The notes: generated by a model not told the origin, from the sequence alone. Positions 6,404-13,322 are shown, counted from the first letter of the stretch. The stretch is 13,322 bases of DNA from DUPQ01 sp022706885 (GCA_022706885.1 JAKJBR010000034.1:1-13322), one strand, 5' to 3'. Made by a program: numbers and translations.

Positions 6404-8298
6404 TACATGTCGTCTTCAAAAAGGTGGAATAACACACCGCCCGTAGCGTCGGCGGGCTGAGGGTATTTCAGTAAATAGCATAAAGTGGGCGCAACGTCCT
6501 CAATGTTGGCAGGTCTGTCTATAATCTGCCCTTTTTTCACATTCTTTCCTGATAGTGCGAATAAGCAACGGATATCTCCCGTAGCGGTTTTTGCCGAGGG
6601 TATCTGACAGGCATGCACTCCCCCTATATATCCGCCGGTAGTGTTTCCCGAAAGACCGTATAACACATCTCCCACTCTTTCGGTTCCCAATCCTACAAAT
6701 CCCGCCTGCTGTTTTTCTACAGCAAAAGCAATATAGCATTGGCCTTTTTCATTCCAGTGATGCTTATACAGCGCTTTAATAATCTCATTTACCGTCTTAT
6801 CATAATCTTCCGGCTCCACTATACCTTCCGGCTGGCGACCTTTTAAATTAACATACACATTGGCACAACCCACGGGAAAAGCTTTCGTATTCTTCCAGTC
6901 TATACGCCTGTTGCGCCAGTAAAGACGCTTTCCGTCCGGTTCGGGCAGATAATTCAAAAGACCTTCTTTTTCCAGATAGTCATGTACAAGTACGGTTCTG
7001 TTAAATCCTATGGAGCCGTGATCGCCTATTATCATAAATACGGTATCTTCACCTAAAACATGCTCATACAGCCATCCTATAAAATCGTCTAAAATTTCGT
7101 ATGCTCTTTTGTATGCATACTTTGCAACGGCCGATTGCTCTTCGGTGGGATTCTGTAATCCTTCAAAGATACTTCTGTACATATGGTTTATGCTGTCGGG
7201 ATGTCCCATTACAAACGCCATTATATCCGCAGGATCATTCTCCATAGCATCCAAAATTATTTTCTTCCACCACTCGTTCTTGAACTCGATAAGTTCAAAC
7301 GCCGTATCTATATTCCCCTCCCTGGTAAGAAAATGGGCATAACTGTTGGAAGAGCATATCTCATCAATATTGTCCGCTCTTTTTGCAAAGCTTTCAGGAG
7401 ATAATGCGTTATACATATTAACTGCGGAAGTGATAAATACCATAAAACCGCCGTTCTTGCCTGCCGGCAGCAGTTTTATCCTGAATCGGTAATTGCCCGG
7501 TCCGTTATCGTCTTTCAATGTCCTTTTTATAACTTCCGACCAGCCGTTCATCGGTACTTCATAATATTTACCTGCCTGCATATCTTTTTCACTGACGGCA
7601 ATATTGATTCCTTTTTTCGTTACATCCATGTACCAGTAAAACTCCTCTATATTAAACGGATTCTCCAAATCATTCTTCTTTTCCACATGCAGTCTGAAGT
7701 ATCCTTTATCGGTTTTATCATACTTACTCTGTTGAAGTTTTATCTGCGGCTGCCATTTTCCCGAAGCGGTCATTGCAAAGGCGGGCAAAGAGGGAAATAT
7801 TGATGAGACATCGGCATCGAATACATACAGCTGTTCGGATATCTCCTTTACCGTACGCAATGTCTGTTCCGTTGCAAGCACTCTGGAATCGGCTACACTG
7901 CCTATGCCACCGACGGTGCGGGCAAGATCGGTTCTTGCCGGTCCCGATACGCAGAAATCCGCTATCAGGGATTTTTTGCCTATCCTTGCGGCGGCTTCCC
8001 AGAATCGCTCTGCCATAAGGTAATCACCGTGATAAGCGGAAACAAATTCATTGAGATATGCCCCTTCGGGTACGATATTTTCATCGGTTATACCGTGCAT
8101 ATGAGGACTGGCTCCGGTCTGTATGGTAGCCCAGCAGGTAGCGGATATAGAAGGATACGCCGGTCTGCAGTCGGTCAGAACGCAGCTTTCGGAAAACGCT
8201 TTTTTAAGATTGGGCAGTTTACCTTTCTCTATCTGTTCCGTTATATACGAAGTCATTCCTCCGTCCACTCCCAGTAAAAACAATTCAGGTTTTTTCAT
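6391..8298 (-). CDS. Type I phosphodiesterase/nucleotide pyrophosphatase-like hydrolase (alkaline phosphatase superfamily)
   Basis: This 635-residue protein starts at the ATG at 8296-8298, 9 bases after GGAGG (8308-8312); a longer GTG-started reading would translate through that site. Metal and catalytic positions of the alkaline phosphatase fold are visible: D12 in GVDGG, nucleophile position S52 in YPSISATCW, D368 and H372 in GHPDSINH, D426 and H427 in GDHGS, and H562 in GGVHACQ. The usual nucleophile in nucleotide pyrophosphatases is Thr, and here it is Ser. A long insert (about residues 160-310), rich in Lys and aromatics and partly predictable as beta strands, separates the two metal half-sites. 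No signal peptide or membrane segment is seen, so the enzyme is probably cytoplasmic. Likely reaction: hydrolysis of a phosphodiester or phosphomonoester; substrate unknown. Divergent from the isomerase-sulfatase operon, so perhaps co-regulated with it. Confidence 0.85.
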   Translation of the reverse strand: MKKPELFLLGVDGGMTSYITEQIEKGKLPNLKKAFSESCVLTDCRPAYPSISATCWATIQTGASPHMHGITDENIVPEGAYLNEFVSAYHGDYLMAERFWEAAARIGKKSLIADFCVSGPARTDLARTVGGIGSVADSRVLATEQTLRTVKEISEQLYVFDADVSSIFPSLPAFAMTASGKWQPQIKLQQSKYDKTDKGYFRLHVEKKNDLENPFNIEEFYWYMDVTKKGINIAVSEKDMQAGKYYEVPMNGWSEVIKRTLKDDNGPGNYRFRIKLLPAGKNGGFMVFITSAVNMYNALSPESFAKRADNIDEICSSNSYAHFLTREGNIDTAFELIEFKNEWWKKIILDAMENDPADIMAFVMGHPDSINHMYRSIFEGLQNPTEEQSAVAKYAYKRAYEILDDFIGWLYEHVLGEDTVFMIIGDHGSIGFNRTVLVHDYLEKEGLLNYLPEPDGKRLYWRNRRIDWKNTKAFPVGCANVYVNLKGRQPEGIVEPEDYDKTVNEIIKALYKHHWNEKGQCYIAFAVEKQQAGFVGLGTERVGDVLYGLSGNTTGGYIGGVHACQIPSAKTATGDIRCLFALSGKNVKKGQIIDRPANIEDVAPTLCYLLKYPQPADATGGVLFHLFEDDMYQKS

Positions 8299-8307
8299 GA
8301 TATCCCG

Positions 8308-8312
8308 CCTCC
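8308..8312 (-). promoter_or_regulatory. Ribosome binding site deciding the phosphodiesterase start
   Basis: GGAGG on the minus strand lies 9 bases upstream of the ATG at 8296-8298. It falls inside the longer GTG-initiated reading, which argues that the ATG is the real start. Confidence 0.8.
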
Positions 8313-8328
8313 TATCAGCACGCACTCC

Positions 8329-8334
8329 ATTATA
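8329..8334 (-). promoter_or_regulatory. Putative -10 box for the phosphodiesterase gene
   Basis: A perfect TATAAT on the minus strand would start transcription near 8322, leaving a leader of about 24 bases. No good -35 is present at 17 bp; TTAACT at a 19-bp spacer is the best candidate, so the promoter is probably weak or activator-dependent. Confidence 0.5.
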
Positions 8335-8339
8335 CCTTA

Positions 8340-8418
8340 TTTACACTCAATAAAGTTAACCGATATTCGTAATATATTTTTAAACACTTAATAGTAATCA
8401 TTAAATTCTTAGTGTAAA
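8340..8418. repeat. Inverted TTTACACT / AGTGTAAA pair in the divergent control region
   Basis: TTTACACT (8340-8347) and its exact reverse complement AGTGTAAA (8411-8418) are separated by 63 bp of AT-rich DNA between the divergent phosphodiesterase and isomerase promoters. They could be paired operator half-sites for a regulator controlling both transcripts. An 8-bp pair in AT-rich DNA can also arise by chance. Confidence 0.35.
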
Positions 8419-8452
8419 ATGTATAATAAGGGTTAAATAAGGGTTTTTGATG

Positions 8453-8480
8453 TTGATTTTCCCCTTTGCTGATATATAAT
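8453..8480 (+). promoter_or_regulatory. Sigma-A-type promoter of the isomerase-sulfatase operon
   Basis: TTGATT (8453-8458), a 16-bp spacer and a perfect TATAAT (8475-8480). The transcript would start near 8487, giving a leader of about 34 bases that carries GAAAGGA (8506-8512), 8 bases before the ATG. Confidence 0.7.
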
Positions 8481-8520
8481 TCATAAGTGTGAGTATTTAT
8501 TAATCGAAAGGAAAAACCGT

Positions 8521-9318
8521 ATGATCAAATTAGGAGTAAACTCAGTACTTTTCAAGCATTACACATTCGGTCAGGCTGCCGAAGCCATAGCAAAATGCGG
8601 TTATGACGGCGTGGAAATTTCCGCCATACCGGGAATGTGCGAGCATCTTCAGGTGGAAAACTGGAGAGCACAGAAAAGAGAAATCAAGGCGGTACTGGAA
8701 GCCACCGGCCTTACAATTTTAGCCTCTGAAGTAGCATCCAGAGATAAAAAGAGAATGAAAAAAGCGCTTGCAGCTGCGGAATACTTCGGCATCCCCGTAC
8801 TAAATGTCGGTCCGGGAGGAAAAGCCGGCAATGAAGAAGATCTTATCGAGACCGCAAGAAGTCTTTCGGAACTTGCAAAAATGGCGGAGAAATACGGGGT
8901 GACAATATGCTGTAAAGCTCATGTGGGAGCATCTATGCACAACACCGAAACCACATTAAGGGTTATGCAAATGGTGGACAGTCCCAATTTCGGAGTGGAT
9001 ATGGACCCTTCCCATATATACAGAGCTTCGGAGTTGCCGGAAGAAGCAATAGCGGCGGTATTACCCCGGATGAAACATATACATATACGTGACTGCAAAG
9101 GAAGAGGACCGGGCCCGGGACACCCGTCGTTGCAGGCTTGCGGTAAAGGCGATATCAATCTGTTCGGTTACATATCCAAGATGGTGGAAGCCGGTTACAG
9201 CGGACCGGTCAATTTGGAAGTTATAGGGCCGGAACAGGATATGGTGGAAGCCACGCGTATAGCGGCGGAAAGTTACGGATACATAAATGCCTGCCTTAAG
9301 ATACTTAATGCAAGGTAA
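8521..9318 (+). CDS. Sugar phosphate isomerase/epimerase-like TIM-barrel protein (AP endonuclease 2 family)
   Basis: This 265-residue protein has the xylose-isomerase-like TIM barrel fold. Landmarks are LGVNS at the first strand, YDGVEIS (28-34), VDMDPSH (159-165), HIHIRD (186-191), GKGDINL (208-214) and NLEVIG (231-236). These supply the expected metal-site Asp, His and Glu at the ends of later strands. At the fourth-strand position, where relatives usually read E-N-H, this protein reads C-K-A-H (131-134), so one usual metal-ligand Glu appears to be Lys. Family members isomerise or epimerise sugars, polyols or keto sugars, and some act on 3-keto-glycosides with Gfo/Idh/MocA partners, which occur in this same operon. 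First gene of the plus-strand operon; the substrate is unknown. Confidence 0.88.
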   Translation: MIKLGVNSVLFKHYTFGQAAEAIAKCGYDGVEISAIPGMCEHLQVENWRAQKREIKAVLEATGLTILASEVASRDKKRMKKALAAAEYFGIPVLNVGPGGKAGNEEDLIETARSLSELAKMAEKYGVTICCKAHVGASMHNTETTLRVMQMVDSPNFGVDMDPSHIYRASELPEEAIAAVLPRMKHIHIRDCKGRGPGPGHPSLQACGKGDINLFGYISKMVEAGYSGPVNLEVIGPEQDMVEATRIAAESYGYINACLKILNAR

Positions 9319-9372
9319 GCTGATGAAATTAAAACATTATTCACTGTGAGTGATTTAATAAGTAATATATAT

Positions 9373-9378
9373 AAGGAG
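9373..9378 (+). promoter_or_regulatory. Ribosome binding site deciding the start of the Thr-type sulfatase-like gene
   Basis: AAGGAG lies 9 bases before the ATG at 9388-9390. A longer frame from a GTG at 9346 would be translated through this site, so the ATG is preferred. Confidence 0.8.
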
Positions 9379-9387
9379 AGAGATAAC

Positions 9388-10767
9388 ATGGCAAAGAAAC
9401 CCAATCTATTATTCTTCGGAATTGACAGCTTAAGAAGAGATCATATGAGCCTCTACGGCTACAACAGGCTGACAACTCCCAATATCGACAAGTACCTGAA
9501 AAAAGGAACGGTGTATAATAACTGTTTCTCACCTCATATCCCGACAACTCCGGGATATGCCAATATGCTTACCGGTTTCGACTGTTTCGGTACCGACATA
9601 GTAGCTTTGAGACATAAAGGAGATATCGCTCCCGGTGTTAAAACACTGGCAGAGATTCTTTCGTCACACGGATATACCACCACAAACATAGGATTTAAAA
9701 ATGTTTCCGGAAGAGGATTTGACAATTACATACAATACAGCGGCTGGAGTATTGAGGAACATGACAAAAGGTCCCATAAAGCCGAGAGTATGAACGCAGT
9801 GGCTATACCGGAACTGGAAAGACTGGCTGCACAGGATAAGCCTTTCTTCCTGTTCTTACGGCACATGGATCCTCATTCACCTTATCTTCCCCCCAGACCC
9901 TGGGAAAGAATGTTTTATCAGGGTAATGAATTTGACCCCAACAACCGCTCGATGGAACCTGTTATGGCATTCAAACCGTTTTGTGACTATTTCGCGGAAT
10001 GGATTCCCGAAGGATGTACCGATAAAGATTATGTTGTTGCCCAGTATGATGCGGCTATTGCATACATGGATACCTGCATTCAGTCGATACTGCAGAAACT
10101 TTACGACCTGGGACTGGAGAATGAAACACTTGTAGTATTCACATCCGACCACGGAGAAACACTTTATGATCACGACTGCTATTTTGATCATCACAGTTTA
10201 TATGATCCCACTTTGGTGGTTCCTCTTGCTTTCCGTTTCCCGGGCAGAGTACCAGAAGGTGTGAGAGTGGACGATACCTGCAGACTGTATGATGTTACGC
10301 CTACGGTTCTGGATATTCTGGGAATAGAAACACGTATAAACTTTGACGGACGCAGTGTATTTCCTCTGGCATTCGGACAACCGATACCGAAGCTTGACGA
10401 GTTTTACATCACCGAATGTACATGGATGAGAAAACACGGATGGAGAACTCCCAAGTGGAAATATATTCAGGCATTGGAGCCGGATTTCCATTTCAAACCG
10501 GAAGTGGAACTGTATGATTTGGAAAATGATCCCATGGAGCTGTGGAATATTGCAAAGGACCGGCCGGATATAGTTATGATGCTGGATAAAAAAATGAGCG
10601 ACTTTATAAGTAAGCGCGAAAAAGAAGTCGGAAGAACCAATCCCATATATACCAACCTTACATGGCACGGACTGGATCTTAACAGAGGCTTCATATCCTC
10701 GGAAGAAGCTTATAACTCCATGCACATAGGCTCAGCCAAAACGGCAGCTAAATTGCAGCAGAAATAA
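9388..10767 (+). CDS. Sulfatase-fold hydrolase with Thr at the formylglycine position
   Basis: This 459-residue protein (from the ATG with AAGGAG upstream) has the sulfatase/alkaline phosphatase superfamily fold: FGIDSLRRDH (10-19), TTPNIDKY (29-36), HMDPHSPY (159-166), SDHGE (253-257) and DHHSLYDP near 267-274. In true sulfatases the nucleophile motif is C/S-x-P-x-R followed by a LLTG-like turn. Here the aligned segment is PTTPGYANMLTG (52-63), so Thr53 takes the Cys place and Tyr57 the Arg place. Formylglycine cannot form from Thr, so sulfate ester hydrolysis by the standard mechanism is unlikely. Thr nucleophiles occur in phospho-acting relatives such as LtaS and nucleotide pyrophosphatases. 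It is better called a probable phosphoesterase or phosphotransferase of sulfatase fold. No signal peptide is seen. Lies 69 bp after the isomerase gene in the same operon. Confidence 0.85.
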   Translation: MAKKPNLLFFGIDSLRRDHMSLYGYNRLTTPNIDKYLKKGTVYNNCFSPHIPTTPGYANMLTGFDCFGTDIVALRHKGDIAPGVKTLAEILSSHGYTTTNIGFKNVSGRGFDNYIQYSGWSIEEHDKRSHKAESMNAVAIPELERLAAQDKPFFLFLRHMDPHSPYLPPRPWERMFYQGNEFDPNNRSMEPVMAFKPFCDYFAEWIPEGCTDKDYVVAQYDAAIAYMDTCIQSILQKLYDLGLENETLVVFTSDHGETLYDHDCYFDHHSLYDPTLVVPLAFRFPGRVPEGVRVDDTCRLYDVTPTVLDILGIETRINFDGRSVFPLAFGQPIPKLDEFYITECTWMRKHGWRTPKWKYIQALEPDFHFKPEVELYDLENDPMELWNIAKDRPDIVMMLDKKMSDFISKREKEVGRTNPIYTNLTWHGLDLNRGFISSEEAYNSMHIGSAKTAAKLQQK

Positions 10768-10778
10768 GGAGGCATATC

Positions 10779-11789
10779 ATGTTAAGAACAGCCGTCATAG
10801 GCATGGGACCTATCGGCAACAATCATGCAAAAGCCTATAAAAGCTGCAAGCAGGCGGAACTTGTAGCGGTATGCGATATTCGGAAAGACAGAGCCGATGC
10901 GGCAAAGGAAAGATATGTGGTTCCGGCATATTATGATGCAAAAGAGATGCTCAAAGCGGAGAAACCGGACATTGTAAGCGTGGCTACTGGAGGGTTTGAA
11001 TACAGTTCCGATCACTATATCCCCACCATGCAGGCACTCAACGCGGGCTGTCACGTACTGACGGAAAAACCCATATCCAACAATTTGCAACACGGTCAGG
11101 AAATGGTGGATTTGGCTAAAAAATTAGACAGATGCTTCGGTATAGACTTAAATCACAGATTTACACCTGCTGCCCGTACCGCAAAGAAATGGCAGAATGA
11201 AGGTTTAATAGGCAACCTGCTCTTTTTGAACATGGCACTGTGGATAGGCAGATTCCAACCGCATTTTGACACGGAATACTATCATCTTAAGGCTCTTAAT
11301 CCGCATTCCTGCGATATATTGCGGTATTTCGGAGGCGATGTGGAACAGGTTCACTGCTATGCCATGAAAGCCCCCGGAAGAGAAATATGGTCTACGGCAT
11401 CTATAAATATGAAGTTCGTAAACGGTGCGGTAGGTCACCTCACCAGTTCCTATGACATAGAAAGAGGTCATCCCATGGAAAGATGCGAGGTCGCGGGAAC
11501 AAAAGGCAGACTGATATTCGAAGACATGTGGAGAGAGGCCACCCTCTACCCTGCGGGAAATTATGAAAAAAGAGTATATACCAATCCCGTATTCGGCGGA
11601 TTCCGAGACTTCTACGACACATTTGAAGACAGGATACATACATTCGTCCGGGAAGTTGCGGAAGGTGTCAAACCTGAAGATATAGACGGATCGGGCAAAG
11701 ACGGCCTGGAAGCCAGCCGTATAATACATGCGGCTATACAGTCTTTAAAAACAAATAAACCGGTTATTGTAGCAAATATTAAGGAATAA
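10779..11789 (+). CDS. Gfo/Idh/MocA family NAD(P)-dependent oxidoreductase (copy A)
   Basis: This 336-residue dehydrogenase has an N-terminal Rossmann fold with GMGPIG at 8-13, an acidic strand end in VCD (31-33), and the catalytic-lysine motif TEKPIS (95-100). In the C-terminal substrate domain, NPHSCDILRYFGG (174-186) holds the family's H-x-x-D pair as H176 and D179. Members oxidise or reduce a hydroxyl of a sugar, inositol or glycoside with NAD(P). The ribosome binding site AAGGAGG (10766-10772) overlaps the stop codon of the preceding gene, so translation is probably coupled. It is clearly paralogous to the next gene (shared IGN-H-A, LVAVCD, EKPISN and NLNH/DLNH motifs). Substrate unknown; the adjacent isomerase and sulfatases suggest a modified sugar. 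Confidence 0.92.
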   Translation: MLRTAVIGMGPIGNNHAKAYKSCKQAELVAVCDIRKDRADAAKERYVVPAYYDAKEMLKAEKPDIVSVATGGFEYSSDHYIPTMQALNAGCHVLTEKPISNNLQHGQEMVDLAKKLDRCFGIDLNHRFTPAARTAKKWQNEGLIGNLLFLNMALWIGRFQPHFDTEYYHLKALNPHSCDILRYFGGDVEQVHCYAMKAPGREIWSTASINMKFVNGAVGHLTSSYDIERGHPMERCEVAGTKGRLIFEDMWREATLYPAGNYEKRVYTNPVFGGFRDFYDTFEDRIHTFVREVAEGVKPEDIDGSGKDGLEASRIIHAAIQSLKTNKPVIVANIKE

Positions 11790-11800
11790 GGAGAGAAAAA

Positions 11801-12910
11801 ATGGCAATTAAGATAGGGATAGTAGGAATGGGCGGAATAGGAAATACGCATGCAAGATGCTATAAAGCCGACCCGCTGGCACAACTGGTCGCTGTGTGCG
11901 ATGTAATTAAGGAAAAAGCCGATAAAGCGGCTAATGAGCATAATGTGCAGGCTTTCTATTGCATTGAAGACATGATGAAAGCTCACCCCGAGCTGGATCT
12001 CATTGATGTTACCACATCGGGCTTTGACAACGGTTCCTGGCACTATGAGCCGGTTATGAAGGCTCTGGATGCGGGCTTCAACGTAATGGTGGAAAAACCC
12101 ATATCCAACGACAATGACGAAGCACGTGAAATGGTAGTTACCGCACAGAAGAAAAACCTTTATTTAGGCTGCAACTTAAATCACGGGTTTACCGGTCCCG
12201 CGGATAAGGCAAAAGAGCTTATCTCGCAGGGAAAAATAGGTGCTCCGGTATACATACTTCACAAAGTGGGATTTAACGGAAGCGAGTACTCATACAAGCC
12301 TCTTCCCAAGGACGGTCCCATGAGAAGATTCGCAGGCCCATATTCTCATGCATATGCATTTCTCTCTCATCCTTTCTCTTTGATGAGAAGTTTCGGCGGA
12401 GATATAACTCACGTTCAGGCTTTCTTCGATAAGCCGGGCGGACGTAAGAGTGCAAACGACCTTATGTGGTCGATAAACGGAATAAACGTCAAATATCAGA
12501 ACGGTTCGATAGGATATATATTATCGCAAAGAGGAGACGCCATATTCGGTTTAGGCGGATGGTGGAGTTTTGAAATGGCCGGTACAAAAGGAACTTTCTG
12601 CATAGAAAACTGTGTGGAGAAATTGTATTACTGGGACGGTTCCAAACCCGCATCCATGGGTACAATGCAAGCCGAAGTATTCGATTTCGGCACCACCGAT
12701 TTCGGTATAACATTCAATAACAGACTGCATGCATTCTTAGAGGATATGACCAACAAAGTCCCTCCGGAGCATATAAGGGGGTCGGGAAGAGATGCTCTTG
12801 CGACATTGGAATATACCGTTGCCGCAATAAAATCCTTTGAAGAAGGCGGAGCACTTGTGCGTCCCCGTGCGCTTCCTCCTTTACACGGAACACCGGGATT
12901 TGTAGTTTGA
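11801..12910 (+). CDS. Gfo/Idh/MocA family NAD(P)-dependent oxidoreductase (copy B)
   Basis: This 369-residue protein is the second member of the pair: Rossmann motif GMGGIG at 9-14, LVAVCD at 29-34, and VEKPIS at 97-102. In the C-terminal domain the segment aligned with copy A's HSCD reads HPFS (190-193) before LMRSFGG, so the usual Asp is Ser. The protein is about 33 residues longer, mainly in the middle (an insert around 160-185, rich in Tyr, Pro and Lys) and at the C-terminus (PRALPPLHGTPGFVV). Either it acts on a different intermediate from copy A, or it catalyses a different step such as reduction of a keto product. AAGGAG (11788-11793) lies 7 bases from the ATG and overlaps the previous stop. 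Its own stop overlaps the next start (TGATG). Confidence 0.91.
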   Translation: MAIKIGIVGMGGIGNTHARCYKADPLAQLVAVCDVIKEKADKAANEHNVQAFYCIEDMMKAHPELDLIDVTTSGFDNGSWHYEPVMKALDAGFNVMVEKPISNDNDEAREMVVTAQKKNLYLGCNLNHGFTGPADKAKELISQGKIGAPVYILHKVGFNGSEYSYKPLPKDGPMRRFAGPYSHAYAFLSHPFSLMRSFGGDITHVQAFFDKPGGRKSANDLMWSINGINVKYQNGSIGYILSQRGDAIFGLGGWWSFEMAGTKGTFCIENCVEKLYYWDGSKPASMGTMQAEVFDFGTTDFGITFNNRLHAFLEDMTNKVPPEHIRGSGRDALATLEYTVAAIKSFEEGGALVRPRALPPLHGTPGFVV

Positions 12911-13322
12911 TGAAAAAACCCAATATTCTGCTTTTTTTGGCAGATCAGCATCGTTATGACTGTGTAGGCTGCTCGAATATCCGGGCAGTCCGAACTCCCA
13001 ATATAGACAGATTGGCAAAAGAAGGAATTGTATTTGACAATGCATATTGTCCCACACCGGTGTGCGCTCCCGCCAGACAATCGTTCATGAACGGAATGCG
13101 AGCCGAATCCATAGGGGCATTGTGGAATTTCGGATTTGTAACCACAAATACCGTACAACCGACCGATTGGAACATACCCAAAAGTCTTAAAGATGCGGGA
13201 TATGAGAATATTTTCATAGGCGCATGGGATGTTTCAAGAATACCGCCCGAGCAATACGGTTTCAACGTGACACATCTGTCAAAGCAATACAATAAATATA
13301 TTTCGGAAAAATATCCCAATGT
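12910..13322 (+). CDS. Formylglycine-type sulfatase, N-terminal part (cut by the window edge)
   Basis: The frame begins with ATG overlapping the preceding TGA by one base and stays open to the right edge, giving 137 residues. The N-terminus KPNILLFLADQHRYD is typical of S1 sulfatases, with D12 as metal ligand. CPTPVCAPARQSFMNG contains a full C-x-P-x-R signature, with Cys52 and Arg56. Cys52 would be oxidised to formylglycine, in an anaerobe most likely by a radical-SAM sulfatase-maturing enzyme encoded elsewhere. It should hydrolyse a sulfate ester, probably intracellularly since no signal peptide is visible. The D-Q in ADQHRYD, where many sulfatases have D-D, is shared with choline-sulfatase/phosphonate-monoester-hydrolase-like members, so substrate class is uncertain. 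A full S1 sulfatase is 450-550 residues, so most of the gene lies outside. Confidence 0.9.
   Translation, partial: MKKPNILLFLADQHRYDCVGCSNIRAVRTPNIDRLAKEGIVFDNAYCPTPVCAPARQSFMNGMRAESIGALWNFGFVTTNTVQPTDWNIPKSLKDAGYENIFIGAWDVSRIPPEQYGFNVTHLSKQYNKYISEKYPN

Noticed and set aside
9346..9387. 14-residue N-terminal extension of the Thr-type hydrolase from GTG
   Set aside because: The strong AAGGAG site lies inside it, and family N-termini begin near KKPNLL.
10198..10725. Minus-strand frame opposite the Thr-type sulfatase-fold gene
   Set aside because: Shadow frame without a ribosome binding site; composition unlike the real proteins in the window.

Overview
The window looks like chromosomal DNA of a Firmicute, probably a gut-type anaerobic clostridium such as a Lachnospiraceae member. 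The clues are strong purine-rich ribosome binding sites, near-consensus sigma-A promoters with 16-17 bp spacers, moderate-to-low GC, and tightly packed operons. The organism call is an inference from style, not from a marker gene. No tRNA, rRNA, CRISPR array, insertion sequence or phage gene was seen.

Left part (1-4137, minus strand): a sulfate-activation operon reading cysC-cysD-cysN-TauE/SafE permease, plus the start of a small membrane protein that runs off the left edge. The genes overlap or abut and are driven by a clear promoter at 4167-4195. CysD and CysN make APS from sulfate and ATP, and CysC phosphorylates it to PAPS. CysN carries a C-terminal APS-kinase-like domain whose P-loop is ruined. 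No APS/PAPS reductase or sulfite reductase is present in the window.

Middle (4138-6403, plus strand): a divergent control region with three 16-bp palindromes spaced exactly 40 bp apart, the last one covering the -10 box. They precede an AAA_14/DUF4143 ATPase gene, which is followed directly by a 12-bp inverted repeat and then by a P-loop sulfotransferase gene. Sulfotransferases use PAPS, so the left operon plausibly supplies this enzyme.

Right part (6391-13322): a type I phosphodiesterase/nucleotide-pyrophosphatase-like gene on the minus strand, whose 3' end overlaps the sulfotransferase by 13 bp, diverges from a plus-strand operon. That operon reads TIM-barrel sugar isomerase/epimerase, sulfatase-fold hydrolase with a Thr in place of the catalytic Cys/Ser, two paralogous Gfo/Idh/MocA oxidoreductases, and a genuine CxPxR formylglycine-type sulfatase cut by the right edge. 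The plus operon looks like a catabolic route for a sulfated and/or phosphorylated sugar or polyol. It may proceed by oxidation to a keto intermediate.

Taken together, the locus holds PAPS synthesis, a sulfotransferase and a sulfatase, along with three alkaline-phosphatase-superfamily enzymes using three different nucleophiles (Ser, Thr, Cys/formylglycine). A linked sulfation/desulfation system is the most interesting reading, but it rests on gene neighbourhood only.
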